A stretch of DNA of 64,000 bases from Acidobacteriota bacterium (GTDB lineage Bacteria > Acidobacteriota > Blastocatellia > Pyrinomonadales > Pyrinomonadaceae), in NCBI GenBank assembly GCA_016715115.1, contig JADKBM010000016.1:310001-374000 (forward strand), read 5' to 3'. The notes under the pieces were generated by a model. The model was not told the origin of the DNA, did not search any database, and was given only the letters and a program-made list of their open reading frames with translations. A program made the position numbers and the translations under genes. Shown piece by piece: positions 1-8,057 of the stretch. Position 1 is the first letter of the stretch; each line of letters opens with the position of its first letter.

Positions 1-665
1 TGGATCGATGCCCGGATCTTGCCGTCGCGTTGGCTGAGCGCAACGAACCGGATGTCTTTCGTGTACAGAGTGCGGTCGCGCGACCACTGTCGCGGAACCC
101 CTTTCCCGCCTGAGATCGTCGCATAAAACGCCTTGACGATGCCGTCGATCGTCGCGACGTCCGACGGATCCGCCTCGATCGCGGGAATCTCGACCGACTT
201 CAGATCGCGATCGCATTGGAATTCGAGAGTCGAAGCTGCGTTCGCGATCTTCCAGCCCGCTTCCGTCCGCACGAGGTTGAAGGTATTTGTCCCGCAATGC
301 GAAAACTTGTCCCCGACGAAAAACGTGTAGCGCCCCGAAACTATCGACAGATCGCCGCTGATCCGAATATCCTTGTTCGGCATCCTCTCGATGTATTCGG
401 CGGCCTTCGCTTCCGAGATTGCTTTCGCGAAGCTCTCGGCAGTGAAGACGCGCGTTTTCGAAATTCCTTTGCCGTCGCGCGGTTTGTCGATGGCAACCAA
501 CTGCCCGTCGTTGGTGAATTGCGCTTTGATGTCCGCGAAACTCTTCGCGCGCATCGCGGCAAACAGGGCATCGGGAACCGCGCCCGCATCCCGTTCGTCG
601 GACGTTTGCGGCAATGCCGCGTTCGAAAACAACAGAACCAAACCGACTAGGATCAACTTTTTCAT
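1..665 (-). CDS. Exported NTF2/SnoaL-like protein, two domains, 3' end outside window
   Basis: The protein starts at 665 with a hydrophobic signal sequence (MKKLILVGLVLLFSNAALPQ) and stays open to the window edge, so its C-terminus is not seen. The ATG overlaps the stop of the amidohydrolase upstream (ATGA), which implies translational coupling. Residues of about 30-140 match the NTF2-like protein at 4263-4766: both contain a 'SHCG' motif followed by 'WKIANA', so the two are paralogues in one operon. A second NTF2-like segment begins near residue 155 (VKAFYATISGGKG). This fold usually binds small ligands or acts as an accessory domain. No catalytic residues can be assigned; the role is unknown. 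Confidence 0.75.
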   Translation of the reverse strand, partial: MKKLILVGLVLLFSNAALPQTSDERDAGAVPDALFAAMRAKSFADIKAQFTNDGQLVAIDKPRDGKGISKTRVFTAESFAKAISEAKAAEYIERMPNKDIRISGDLSIVSGRYTFFVGDKFSHCGTNTFNLVRTEAGWKIANAASTLEFQCDRDLKSVEIPAIEADPSDVATIDGIVKAFYATISGGKGVPRQWSRDRTLYTKDIRFVALSQRDGKIRASI

Positions 666-2068
666 TTCTTTTCCAGTGAACCGGCGATGCGCGGCGCTAT
701 CTCGTCGAGCCAGCGATCAAGAACGATCTGTGAATAGTACTTTCCTTTGAGCATCACGCCGGCGCGTTTTTCGGTATTTGAGATATCGAGAAGCGGATTA
801 GCGTTGAGCAAAACAAGATCGGCATTCTTTCCTTTTTCGATCGTGCCCGACTTCGAGAGCGTTCCGAAGAAGAGCGCCGGGTTTTTTGTCGCGGCTTCGA
901 GTGCGGCGAATCGGGTCAGTCCGGCTTCGTTGAGCGCCTTGAGTTCGCGGTGCATCGTGAACCCGTAAAGCCAGAGAAACTCCGGCGTGTCGGAGCCGGC
1001 GAGTATTTTTCCGCCGGCATCATATATCGCTTTGATCATCTTGTCCCTGATCGCGACCCATTTTGCGCGTTTCTCGTATGAAATTTGGTTCAGCGGCGTC
1101 CGCTTCAGATACCCGATATAGAAGTCCTGCGCTTTTTTGGGGTAGAACCGGAAGTCCGGCTGCGCGCGGATCGATTCCTCAGTTCGCGGCATTCCGAAAG
1201 TGTTCTTCATAAAATGCTGCGTCGGATCGACGAAGGGGTTTGATTCGACCGTCATTTTCGCGATCTTTGCGATCTTCGATTCGTCGATGTAATCGAGGCT
1301 TTCCCAGTTCTTCGGATTGTAAACATACAGATCCGAAACGGATCCGCGCATCGGCGCGTCGTCCGCGAGAAGCGCTTCGAGGTAACCGTCAAGATGCTCC
1401 ACCTGCTGGCCCGCCTTGAACGCGCGCTCGAGACCGACGAATCGGCTGTCGGCGTGGCCGACGACGCGAATCCCGATCTTCGCGGCTTCATCGACGGCCG
1501 CTTCATACACTTCCGCCTTGATGAACGTCGTGATCTTGATGAAGTCGTAGCCGGCGGCCTTTGATTTGCGGACCGCGTCACGGGCTTCTTCGGGCGTGTT
1601 GACGACAAAATCGTTTCCCTGCTTCTTTCCGGTCAGGTGCGGGCTCGCCGAGTAGATCGTCGGCGCGATGATCTCGCCTTTCGCGGACTGTGCGCGGAGG
1701 ATCAACTGCTCGGGCGTTCCGATCATCAAACGGATCGTCGTCACGCCGTTGGCGATCATCACCTTGAGTTCGTCTTCGGCGATCGATTTCGGGTACTCGT
1801 CGCCGTCCGAGAGAAGATGCGTGTGCATATCGGCAAGTCCGGGAATCAGGAATTTGCCGGTTGCGTCTATGATCTCCGCACCTTTCGGAACCTTCGCCGT
1901 TGGACCGATCTCGGCGATGACGCCGTTTTTGACGATGACGATCTGGTTAGTCAAAACATGTTCCGTGTCCATCGGTATGACATTGACGTTCTTGAAGACG
2001 ACCGTTTGGGCAAAGGAAACTGCGGCCGTAAAAAGTGAAATCAAGATAATGAATGTGACTTGTTTCAT
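662..2068 (-). CDS. Exported amidohydrolase-family metal-dependent hydrolase
   Basis: 468 residues with an N-terminal signal peptide ending near SFAQ. An amidohydrolase layout follows: a beta-sandwich start, the metal motif DMHTH near residue 100, a TIM-barrel lysine region (DFIKITTF), GHAD for the next histidine, and GSDTPEFLWL carrying the late metal aspartate. The C-terminal part (KNADLVLLNANPL) is the typical return to the sandwich domain. The family hydrolyses C-N bonds in cyclic or peptide-like substrates such as imidazolones, hydantoins and Xaa-Pro peptides; the substrate here cannot be read. It is 4 bp from the gene before it and overlaps the one after it, inside a row of exported proteins, so periplasmic action is likely. 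Confidence 0.85.
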   Translation of the reverse strand: MKQVTFIILISLFTAAVSFAQTVVFKNVNVIPMDTEHVLTNQIVIVKNGVIAEIGPTAKVPKGAEIIDATGKFLIPGLADMHTHLLSDGDEYPKSIAEDELKVMIANGVTTIRLMIGTPEQLILRAQSAKGEIIAPTIYSASPHLTGKKQGNDFVVNTPEEARDAVRKSKAAGYDFIKITTFIKAEVYEAAVDEAAKIGIRVVGHADSRFVGLERAFKAGQQVEHLDGYLEALLADDAPMRGSVSDLYVYNPKNWESLDYIDESKIAKIAKMTVESNPFVDPTQHFMKNTFGMPRTEESIRAQPDFRFYPKKAQDFYIGYLKRTPLNQISYEKRAKWVAIRDKMIKAIYDAGGKILAGSDTPEFLWLYGFTMHRELKALNEAGLTRFAALEAATKNPALFFGTLSKSGTIEKGKNADLVLLNANPLLDISNTEKRAGVMLKGKYYSQIVLDRWLDEIAPRIAGSLEKK

Positions 2069-2072
2069 AAGT

Positions 2073-3182
2073 TTATTTCGGCGCTCGGGTCGAGGCGATC
2101 GCGGTCAGTTTCCATTCGCCGCGGATCTTTCGATATGTGGCGATCCACGAAAACACGTCGAATTCCTCGATCTCCGCACCATCAGCATTTTTTGTTCTCA
2201 GTCGGACACGTTTATGGACGAGAGTGTACGCGAGAGTCGCGTCGTCTGACACCTCGATCACCGGCGCATCTATGTCGTCCCACTCGACAAACTCCGAGTT
2301 TCGAAAGTAGTTTTCGAACCGGCTGAGACTCGATTCGCGAGTCGGACGCGCGATCGAACCGTTCCTGATATCGGCGAATCCGTCGGCAAAGGAGGATAAC
2401 AACAGTGCGGCGTCGCGCCTGAAATGCGCCGCCCGCGCCCGGTTGTGAACCTCAAGTATTTCGGTCATCGCAACGACCTTCGCCGGAACAGCGAAGAGAT
2501 CATCACTCGATCGGTTGATTCTGATCTCGCGAAACCTGAGGACGAAATCGCCCGTTTTATCCGTTGCGGTCGCGACCGACGGCAGTTTCAGTTTCCCGAC
2601 CTGCTTCCATTCGCTGAAGACGGTCCGGATCATCTCCGTCGCGGCGCTGAACGGGTTGCGGACCGCGAAACCTACAAGCAATCCGTCGGATTTCGCGAAA
2701 AAGACCGCCGCGTCATTCCCAAGTTCATCTTTTGCATTGAGCTTCCACGCGGGGATGCCGGCAACCTTTTCTTCGCCGCCGAACGTATAGTCACGAAAAT
2801 AGTTGCCGATCTCGAGCGCAATGCGCTGGTAGTCGTGGGAATGCCAAACGAACCCGGTTTTCGCGTCGGCCATCTTGATCTCGCCGTCTACTCCGCGCGT
2901 CCAATATGAAGCGCCGTTTTGAATCCCGACGTAGGGAGCGCCGTTCGTTCTGGCCTGCCTGAAAACGAGCCTCGAACCGCTCGCGGAGTCGATCTCGGTG
3001 ATGTATTTGCCGTTTGGCCCGAAACAGTCGGCGATCGCGTGGATCGACTTCACACGCTTGCGTTCGCTTTTGGGACCGACTGAGTCAAGCGATCGTTGGA
3101 TGATTTCCACCGGCGAGTTTTGGGCCGCCAACGAAATGACGCTCGAGAGTGCGATCATAATCAACGACATCAGTTTTGCCAT
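2073..3182 (-). CDS. Exported protein with lipoprotein-carrier-like core and C-terminal NTF2-like domain
   Basis: The start at 3182 is chosen because AGGAG lies just upstream and a signal peptide follows (MAKLMSLIMIALSSVISLAA); an open frame further upstream lacks both. 369 residues. Residues of about 25-240 look like the beta-rich family that reports on substrate or lipid state (stretches such as 'WKLNAKDELGNDAAVFFAKSD'-type beta strands). The last 120 residues (from HNRARAAHFRRDAALLLSSF) resemble an NTF2/DUF4440 domain ending in WKLTAIAS. It lies 16 bp after the MBL-fold hydrolase and 4 bp before the amidohydrolase. Function unknown. Confidence 0.7.
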   Translation of the reverse strand: MAKLMSLIMIALSSVISLAAQNSPVEIIQRSLDSVGPKSERKRVKSIHAIADCFGPNGKYITEIDSASGSRLVFRQARTNGAPYVGIQNGASYWTRGVDGEIKMADAKTGFVWHSHDYQRIALEIGNYFRDYTFGGEEKVAGIPAWKLNAKDELGNDAAVFFAKSDGLLVGFAVRNPFSAATEMIRTVFSEWKQVGKLKLPSVATATDKTGDFVLRFREIRINRSSDDLFAVPAKVVAMTEILEVHNRARAAHFRRDAALLLSSFADGFADIRNGSIARPTRESSLSRFENYFRNSEFVEWDDIDAPVIEVSDDATLAYTLVHKRVRLRTKNADGAEIEEFDVFSWIATYRKIRGEWKLTAIASTRAPK

Positions 3183-3198
3183 TTTCTCCTGTTGGCGC

Positions 3199-4260
3199 TT
3201 ACTTCGCCGAAAGCTGTTTGAATGCCGCGGCTGTCGCCGGCAGAAAGACGTAATTGTCGAAAACGAAACGTTTGTGCTGCGATTCGCCCGCGAACATCCG
3301 GACGAATTCATCGAGATTCACCGACTTTCGCATCTGTTCAAGGTTCTCGCCCTTTGCATAGGAGGCTTCGGTCTGCCGCTTGACCGATTTGAGAAGTTCG
3401 ATCATTTGCTTCGCGTATTTGTCGTCGCGAAAGATCGGACCGTGACCGGGAATCGTGATCTTCGCCCTGATTTCGATCAGTTTCTCGAGAGTCGCCGCGT
3501 ACTCGAGCGGATATGACGTGGAACCGACGAGCGGGATCGGCGAAACGATCAGATCGCCGCTGGCGACGATGCGCTCCTTCGGAAGATGGACGACAATGTC
3601 GGCGCCGGTATGCGCACGGCCGAGGAAGAGTATCTCGATCTTCCGCTTGCCGTCGTCGATCGTCGTTTTGTCTTTCACGGTCCGCGTCGGAAGAACTATC
3701 TCAAAGTCTTTGCTTTCAGCAAGATACGATTCGACCAGAGAAGCGTCGCTGAGATAACCGAGACGTTCTTCTTCGGTTAGCTTATTGCCCGCGAGGTTTT
3801 CGCCCTTTTCGACGGTCTTTCTGAGAAACGCGGCGAATCCCGGGCCGTTATCGACCGAACCTTTGCGGTTCGCCGCGCCGATCGTCGGAAGATCCGTGAG
3901 CGTGCTCTCGTGAGCGATGAACTCGACGCCCGGAAACTCGTCGCGATAGACCCGGTTGCCGATGATATGATCGTCGTGCCAGTGCGTATTGACGACGTAG
4001 CGCACGGGTTTGCGCGTGATCTTCCTGAGCGCGGCGAGAACATCGCGCGTGTAGGCGCTGCTGATGTTTGTATCGACAACGGTGACGAACCGTTTGCCGA
4101 CAATGATGACCGTGTTCGGGTTGAACCAGAGTGAGGCCGGCTCCGTCCGGATCACCGCATAGACGTCGGGCGCGATCCTCTCGATCGTAAAATCGGGAGC
4201 CGCCGAGGTGGAAACCACGAATGAGAGAAGCGCCGAAACAATCAGAAGTCTGCCCAGCAT
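3199..4260 (-). CDS. Exported metallo-beta-lactamase-fold hydrolase
   Basis: 353 residues; the start at 4260 is chosen because the signal peptide (MLGRLLIVSALLSFVVSTSA) begins there. The zinc motif NTHWHDDH is at residues 91-98 (H93, H95, D97, H98). Later ligands fit RAHTGAD, ASGDLIV and IPGHGPIF, so a complete two-zinc site seems present. The best fit is the secreted class-B-like or quinoprotein-relay type MBL-fold hydrolases. Substrates in this fold range from lactams to lactones and thioesters, so no substrate is claimed. The start is 2 bp after the preceding stop, which suggests coupling within the operon. Confidence 0.85.
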   Translation of the reverse strand: MLGRLLIVSALLSFVVSTSAAPDFTIERIAPDVYAVIRTEPASLWFNPNTVIIVGKRFVTVVDTNISSAYTRDVLAALRKITRKPVRYVVNTHWHDDHIIGNRVYRDEFPGVEFIAHESTLTDLPTIGAANRKGSVDNGPGFAAFLRKTVEKGENLAGNKLTEEERLGYLSDASLVESYLAESKDFEIVLPTRTVKDKTTIDDGKRKIEILFLGRAHTGADIVVHLPKERIVASGDLIVSPIPLVGSTSYPLEYAATLEKLIEIRAKITIPGHGPIFRDDKYAKQMIELLKSVKRQTEASYAKGENLEQMRKSVNLDEFVRMFAGESQHKRFVFDNYVFLPATAAAFKQLSAK

Positions 4261-4262
4261 AA

Positions 4263-4766
4263 CTACTTCGGAGTTTGAACCGTTGGCGGTTTGATGGATT
4301 TTTCTTTCTTCGTGCAGCCGTTTGGTTCCATCGACGAAACGGCGTTCGCGATCTTCCAGATGCCGTCGGTTCTGATCAATTGAAACGCGTTCAGACCGCA
4401 ATGCGACAGTTTCCCATCGGTAAAGAAAACGTAACGCCCGTAAACGAGCGCGATATCGCCGTCCACCTCGACCTTCGGCGCATACATCTCTTCCTTGATC
4501 TCGCCTTTCTTCTCGGTGAAGTTCTTCGAAAAGACCTCGCCGGAAAAACTCACGTATTGCTTTTTACCGTCGCGGCGAGTGACGACCGCGGCCAGATTCG
4601 AGTCTTTCGTCCAGAGTCCGGCGATTGCGGCCGGATCGTGATTCGCCATTTCGTCAAACATCTTGTTGACGACGGCGAGCGCGTCTTTCGAATCATCCGA
4701 TTTCTGCGCAAACGCTCCGAGCGACCCGAGCAGACCGATTGTGACCAATACAATAAAGTTTTTCAT
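4263..4766 (-). CDS. Exported NTF2/SnoaL-like protein
   Basis: 167 residues from the ATG at 4766. The signal peptide ends at FAQ (residues 1-20). The remainder is one NTF2-like domain (AVVNKMFDEMANHDPAAIAG, then a beta-rich half with GRYVFF, SHCG and WKIANA). It shares these motifs with the protein at 1-665, so the operon carries two related copies. A lysine-rich tail (KKEKSIKPP) follows the domain. No catalytic residues are evident. It may be a ligand-binding or stabilising partner of the neighbouring exported hydrolases; that is inference from position only. Confidence 0.75.
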   Translation of the reverse strand: MKNFIVLVTIGLLGSLGAFAQKSDDSKDALAVVNKMFDEMANHDPAAIAGLWTKDSNLAAVVTRRDGKKQYVSFSGEVFSKNFTEKKGEIKEEMYAPKVEVDGDIALVYGRYVFFTDGKLSHCGLNAFQLIRTDGIWKIANAVSSMEPNGCTKKEKSIKPPTVQTPK

Positions 4767-4835
4767 TTTTGCCTGTGTAATTACGTCGTAATTACGATTT
4801 CCGTTTGGATTTCGATTCAACAAGGTTCTTACGCC

Positions 4836-6470
4836 TCAATTGCCGTCGAGTTTCAAGGGTTTGTCCACTTTCGGCCGCGCCGCGCGGTTCCCGAGTTCCC
4901 AACCGGTCGCAAAGATCGTCCGCACGACCTTCTCCATCTCCCCGAAGTTTATCTTTTCGATCGAATCCGAAACCTGATGATAATCGGCGTGGCTGCCGTC
5001 CATATAAAAGATGATCGGAATCCCCTTGCGGGCATAGTTGAAGTGGTCCGAGCGATAGAAGAACTGTTCCGGATCCTTCGGGTCGTCGTATTTGTAATTG
5101 AAGCTCAAATTAAGGAACGACTTGTTTGTCGCCTCGCTGACCTCACCGAGTTCGGTGCTCATCATCTTCGAACCGATCAGAAAGATCTCGTTCGGTTTCG
5201 GCAAAGCCTTGTTTTGCGGATGGTTCTCGTCGCCGGGATTCTGGTAACGGCCGATCATATCGATATTCAGTTCGGCGATGATCGAACCGATCGGAACGGT
5301 CGGATTGTCGGTAAAATACTCGCTTCCCCACAGACCTTTTTCCTCGCCGGCGTGCCATATAAAAAGGACCGAACGCTTCGGCCGCATCGCGCCTTTCGAA
5401 AACGCCTCCGCCATTGACAGGACGGCGACCGTCCCGGAACCGTCGTCGTCAGCGCCGTTGTAGATCTTGTCGTCTCCCGGCGCGTTCGGATTCATCCCGA
5501 CGTGATCATAATGCGCGCCGATCGCGACGTATTCGTTTTTTAGAACCGGATCACTGCCCTCGAGAATTCCGACGACGTTTTTCGACGATGTTTCTTCGGT
5601 CTTTACCGAGATCGTCAGGCTCATTTTCTTCGTCGGCTTGAGATCGAACGGCTCAACGAAATCGGCGGCGGCGGCCTTGTTGTAAACGTTTGAGCCGCTT
5701 GCCTTTTCGCCTTGAAAAAGCGCGGCGATAAGCCGCGGATTCGCGGTGATCGTCGGAATCGCCGGCCCGCCGGCCTTGCCGAACGAGATCGCGCCCGAAA
5801 CGGTTTGCTGCGTTCGGATTCCCTGCCAATTGGCGAGATTGCTGAAATTCCCAAACTGGATCAGCGCCCGTGCGCCGTTCGCCTGTGCGTACATCGGCGG
5901 CGAGATCCAGTCGCCGCCGGCCGGTCCCTGAAGATCGTTGAACGTGATTCCTTTCGGAAGACTGTTCACGACGACGACGATCTTGTCTTTGACCTCGATC
6001 CCTTTGTACGGGTCGATGCCTTTCGATTTGATGACCCAACCGTGACCGACATAAACAACGTTGCTCGGCGCGATCTGCCCGGGCACGAATCCGGCGAGAA
6101 AATCGTCGCCGTAATTGAATGCCTGCCCGTTCAACTCAAGTTTTGTCGCGGCGCCGTCGATGCGGTTCCGTTTCAACGGAAACTTCTGAAAATACGTGCC
6201 GTTGTCGCCAGCCGGCTTGATCCCCCAGGCCTTCAGATGTGAAGCGAGGAACATCGCCGCGATATCGAGTCCGCGCGATGGCGTATCGCGGCCTTCCAAC
6301 TCGTCCGATGCAATGAATTCAAGGTAGTTTCTAAGTTGTGCCGCGGTGATGCCGTCGGTATTGCCGAATTTCGGCACGGCAGCGGCACTCTTGGTTCGGG
6401 TTTGAGCGAAGGCCGGGAATGATCCCGACAACGCGACGACGATCAGTAAGAACAGAGTAATTTGTTTCAT
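4836..6470 (-). CDS. Exported M28-family zinc metallopeptidase with PA-domain insert
   Basis: 544 residues with a signal peptide (MKQITLFLLIVVALSGSFPA). A PA-like insert occupies residues of about 130-260, followed by the M28 catalytic core. Zinc ligands are recognisable as GAHYDH (H), GADDDGSG (D), GEEKGLWG (general-base E plus E ligand), NIDMIG (D) and HADYHQ (H). M28 enzymes are aminopeptidases or carboxypeptidases that work outside the cytoplasm here. It is the first gene of the minus-strand export operon running to position 1, and a 147-bp leader containing an inverted repeat precedes it. The family call is secure; the preferred peptide end is not known. Confidence 0.92.
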   Translation of the reverse strand: MKQITLFLLIVVALSGSFPAFAQTRTKSAAAVPKFGNTDGITAAQLRNYLEFIASDELEGRDTPSRGLDIAAMFLASHLKAWGIKPAGDNGTYFQKFPLKRNRIDGAATKLELNGQAFNYGDDFLAGFVPGQIAPSNVVYVGHGWVIKSKGIDPYKGIEVKDKIVVVVNSLPKGITFNDLQGPAGGDWISPPMYAQANGARALIQFGNFSNLANWQGIRTQQTVSGAISFGKAGGPAIPTITANPRLIAALFQGEKASGSNVYNKAAAADFVEPFDLKPTKKMSLTISVKTEETSSKNVVGILEGSDPVLKNEYVAIGAHYDHVGMNPNAPGDDKIYNGADDDGSGTVAVLSMAEAFSKGAMRPKRSVLFIWHAGEEKGLWGSEYFTDNPTVPIGSIIAELNIDMIGRYQNPGDENHPQNKALPKPNEIFLIGSKMMSTELGEVSEATNKSFLNLSFNYKYDDPKDPEQFFYRSDHFNYARKGIPIIFYMDGSHADYHQVSDSIEKINFGEMEKVVRTIFATGWELGNRAARPKVDKPLKLDGN

Positions 6471-6485
6471 TGTTTATTTTTTTTG

Positions 6486-6605
6486 CCTTGGGCCGGCCAG
6501 CAGCATCTTTGTCTTCTACGAATGCAGTTCAATCAACCGGAGTAGGTATGAAAGGTACTGACTGGGCTATCTCGTTTTCTACATCGATGTCGCCGCCCGG
6601 CCCAA
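6486..6605. repeat. Long-range inverted repeat in the leader between the YVTN gene and the M28 operon
   Basis: TTGGGCCGG at 6486-6494 is the exact reverse complement of CCGGCCCAA at 6597-6605, separated by about 100 bases. The element fills the 147-bp gap between two minus-strand genes and could fold in the M28 leader RNA. No known riboswitch consensus was recognised, and no U-run follows, so it is not called a terminator. Confidence 0.4.
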
Positions 6606-6617
6606 AGATCGCAGAGC

Positions 6618-7625
6618 CTAAAGTCCGAAAACGGCGATGCCGTCGGGAATCGCGCCTGAGGCAAGCTTCCCTTTGATTTCACCGGAGGCTAGCTGCAACT
6701 TGAGGACAAGATCCGGCTGAACCACGGAAACGAACGCCGTCGCGCCGTCTTTCGAAAAGACGATCCCGAGCGGGGAGCTTTCCAGCTTTAACCGCTTCGT
6801 CTCCTTGCGAGTCGCAACGTCGATCAGGACGATCTCTTTCGTGTTCGGGATCGTCGCCGCGGCGATTTTGCCGTCCGGCGTGAATTTCACGCGATACGGA
6901 CGCTCGCCGAGTTTGATCCTGTCGACGACCTTGTTTGTCGCCGTGTCGATGACGTCGATCGCGCCTTCGGCGTTCAATCCGGCCCAGACCTCTTTGCCGT
7001 CCGGCGAGACGTCGATCGCCTCGGGTTGTTTCCCGACTGCGATATGCGTCACCTTCGAAACTGCCGGCGGCACATTCTGAAACTCGAAAGCGGTCACCGT
7101 ATCCGAACCGATGTTCGCCGTGTAAAAACGTTTCTGGTCGGGCGTTCCGACGATCATATGGGTAGCATTTTGTCCTGTTCCCATCAGCCAATCCACACGA
7201 TTTGTTGCCAAGTCGAAACGCCCGATAAGCCTGTTTGTTTCCGCAGTAAAATAGATCTTCCCCGCAAGTTCGATCAGTCCGTGAGGCCGCAGAAGCGGCG
7301 AAAGATCGACCCGTTTCGTTTCTTTTTTCGATTCAAGATCGATGATCGAGAATGAACTTCCCGGAGTCTGCGCTCCGTAGTTGGCGACGACCGCCGTTTT
7401 TCCGTCAGGCATTATGACGACCTCGTGCGGTGAATCACCGGTCGCGACCTTTCCGAGAACGGTCATCGACAAAGGATCGATGATCGCCAGCGTCGCGTCC
7501 TGTTTGTTGAGCGCGACGAGCAAGGGTTTCGGAGTCTGACCGATGACGATGACGTAACTTTTCCAGTAGATAATGACTGAAACCGCCAGCATCAACAGCG
7601 CTTTGGTTTTTTGTTTCGCCAACAT
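6618..7625 (-). CDS. YVTN-type beta-propeller repeat protein, exported or membrane-anchored
   Basis: 335 residues. A hydrophobic N-terminus (LLMLAVSVIIYWKSYVIVIG) acts as signal or anchor, then about seven propeller blades follow, each with the 'SPDGKxxW/A' and 'D..T.KVV..I' pattern (MPDGKTAVVANYG, SPDGKEVWAGLN, TPDGKIAAATIP, SKDGATAFVSVV). Such propellers are surface or periplasmic interaction platforms; no enzyme motif is seen. Transcribed in the same direction as the M28 operon but separated from it by a structured 147-bp gap, so it may or may not be co-transcribed. Confidence 0.85.
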   Translation of the reverse strand: MLAKQKTKALLMLAVSVIIYWKSYVIVIGQTPKPLLVALNKQDATLAIIDPLSMTVLGKVATGDSPHEVVIMPDGKTAVVANYGAQTPGSSFSIIDLESKKETKRVDLSPLLRPHGLIELAGKIYFTAETNRLIGRFDLATNRVDWLMGTGQNATHMIVGTPDQKRFYTANIGSDTVTAFEFQNVPPAVSKVTHIAVGKQPEAIDVSPDGKEVWAGLNAEGAIDVIDTATNKVVDRIKLGERPYRVKFTPDGKIAAATIPNTKEIVLIDVATRKETKRLKLESSPLGIVFSKDGATAFVSVVQPDLVLKLQLASGEIKGKLASGAIPDGIAVFGL

Positions 7626-7728
7626 AAGCTCTCAATCCTCTTGTCTGACGGTAATCTACGTCGAGAAGCCCGGGAAAGATCCGATTATGTGACGAAACGA
7701 ATCTCGAAGGGATGAAACGCGAATTCGA

Positions 7729-7967
7729 CACAGTGCAGAGTGCTACACAGTGCTGCACAGTGCTGCACAGTGCATAGAGCATAGTGCAAAGTGCAAAGTG
7801 CAGAGTTCACAATACTCAGGCAACGCCCGGTGTATTCTGATCTTTAACTTTTTTGCACTCTGCACTATGCACTCTGCACTCTGCACTATGCACTCTGCAC
7901 TATGTCAATGCCTGCACTCTGCACTCTGCACTCTGCTCTCTGCACTCTGCTCTCTGCTCTCTGCACA
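7729..7967. repeat. Array A: inverted arms of the heptamer TGCACTN
   Basis: The left arm (about 7729-7808) is made of AGTGCA words; the right arm (about 7853-7966) is made of TGCACTC/TGCACTA words with a 7-bp period, plus TGCTCTC variants near the end. The two arms are reverse complements separated by about 45 bases, so the block can form a long imperfect hairpin. It lies immediately downstream of the gdh terminator and upstream of the YVTN gene (both on minus). No spacers of CRISPR type are present. Confidence 0.85.
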
Positions 7968-8008
7968 AAAAAAGACTTGGGGATTCACTGAAAGCAAATC
8001 CCCAAGTC
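7967..8008 (-). terminator. Rho-independent terminator of the glutamate dehydrogenase gene
   Basis: On the minus strand a 12-bp perfect stem (GACTTGGGGATT pairing with AATCCCCAAGTC) with a loop of about 11 bases is followed at once by seven T residues (A7 at 7967-7973 on plus). It lies about 50 bases after the gdh stop. A textbook intrinsic terminator. Confidence 0.9.
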
Positions 8009-8057
8009 CAGGTTCAATTCCCGATCGCAAATCGCAAATCGGAATTCGGCAATCGCT

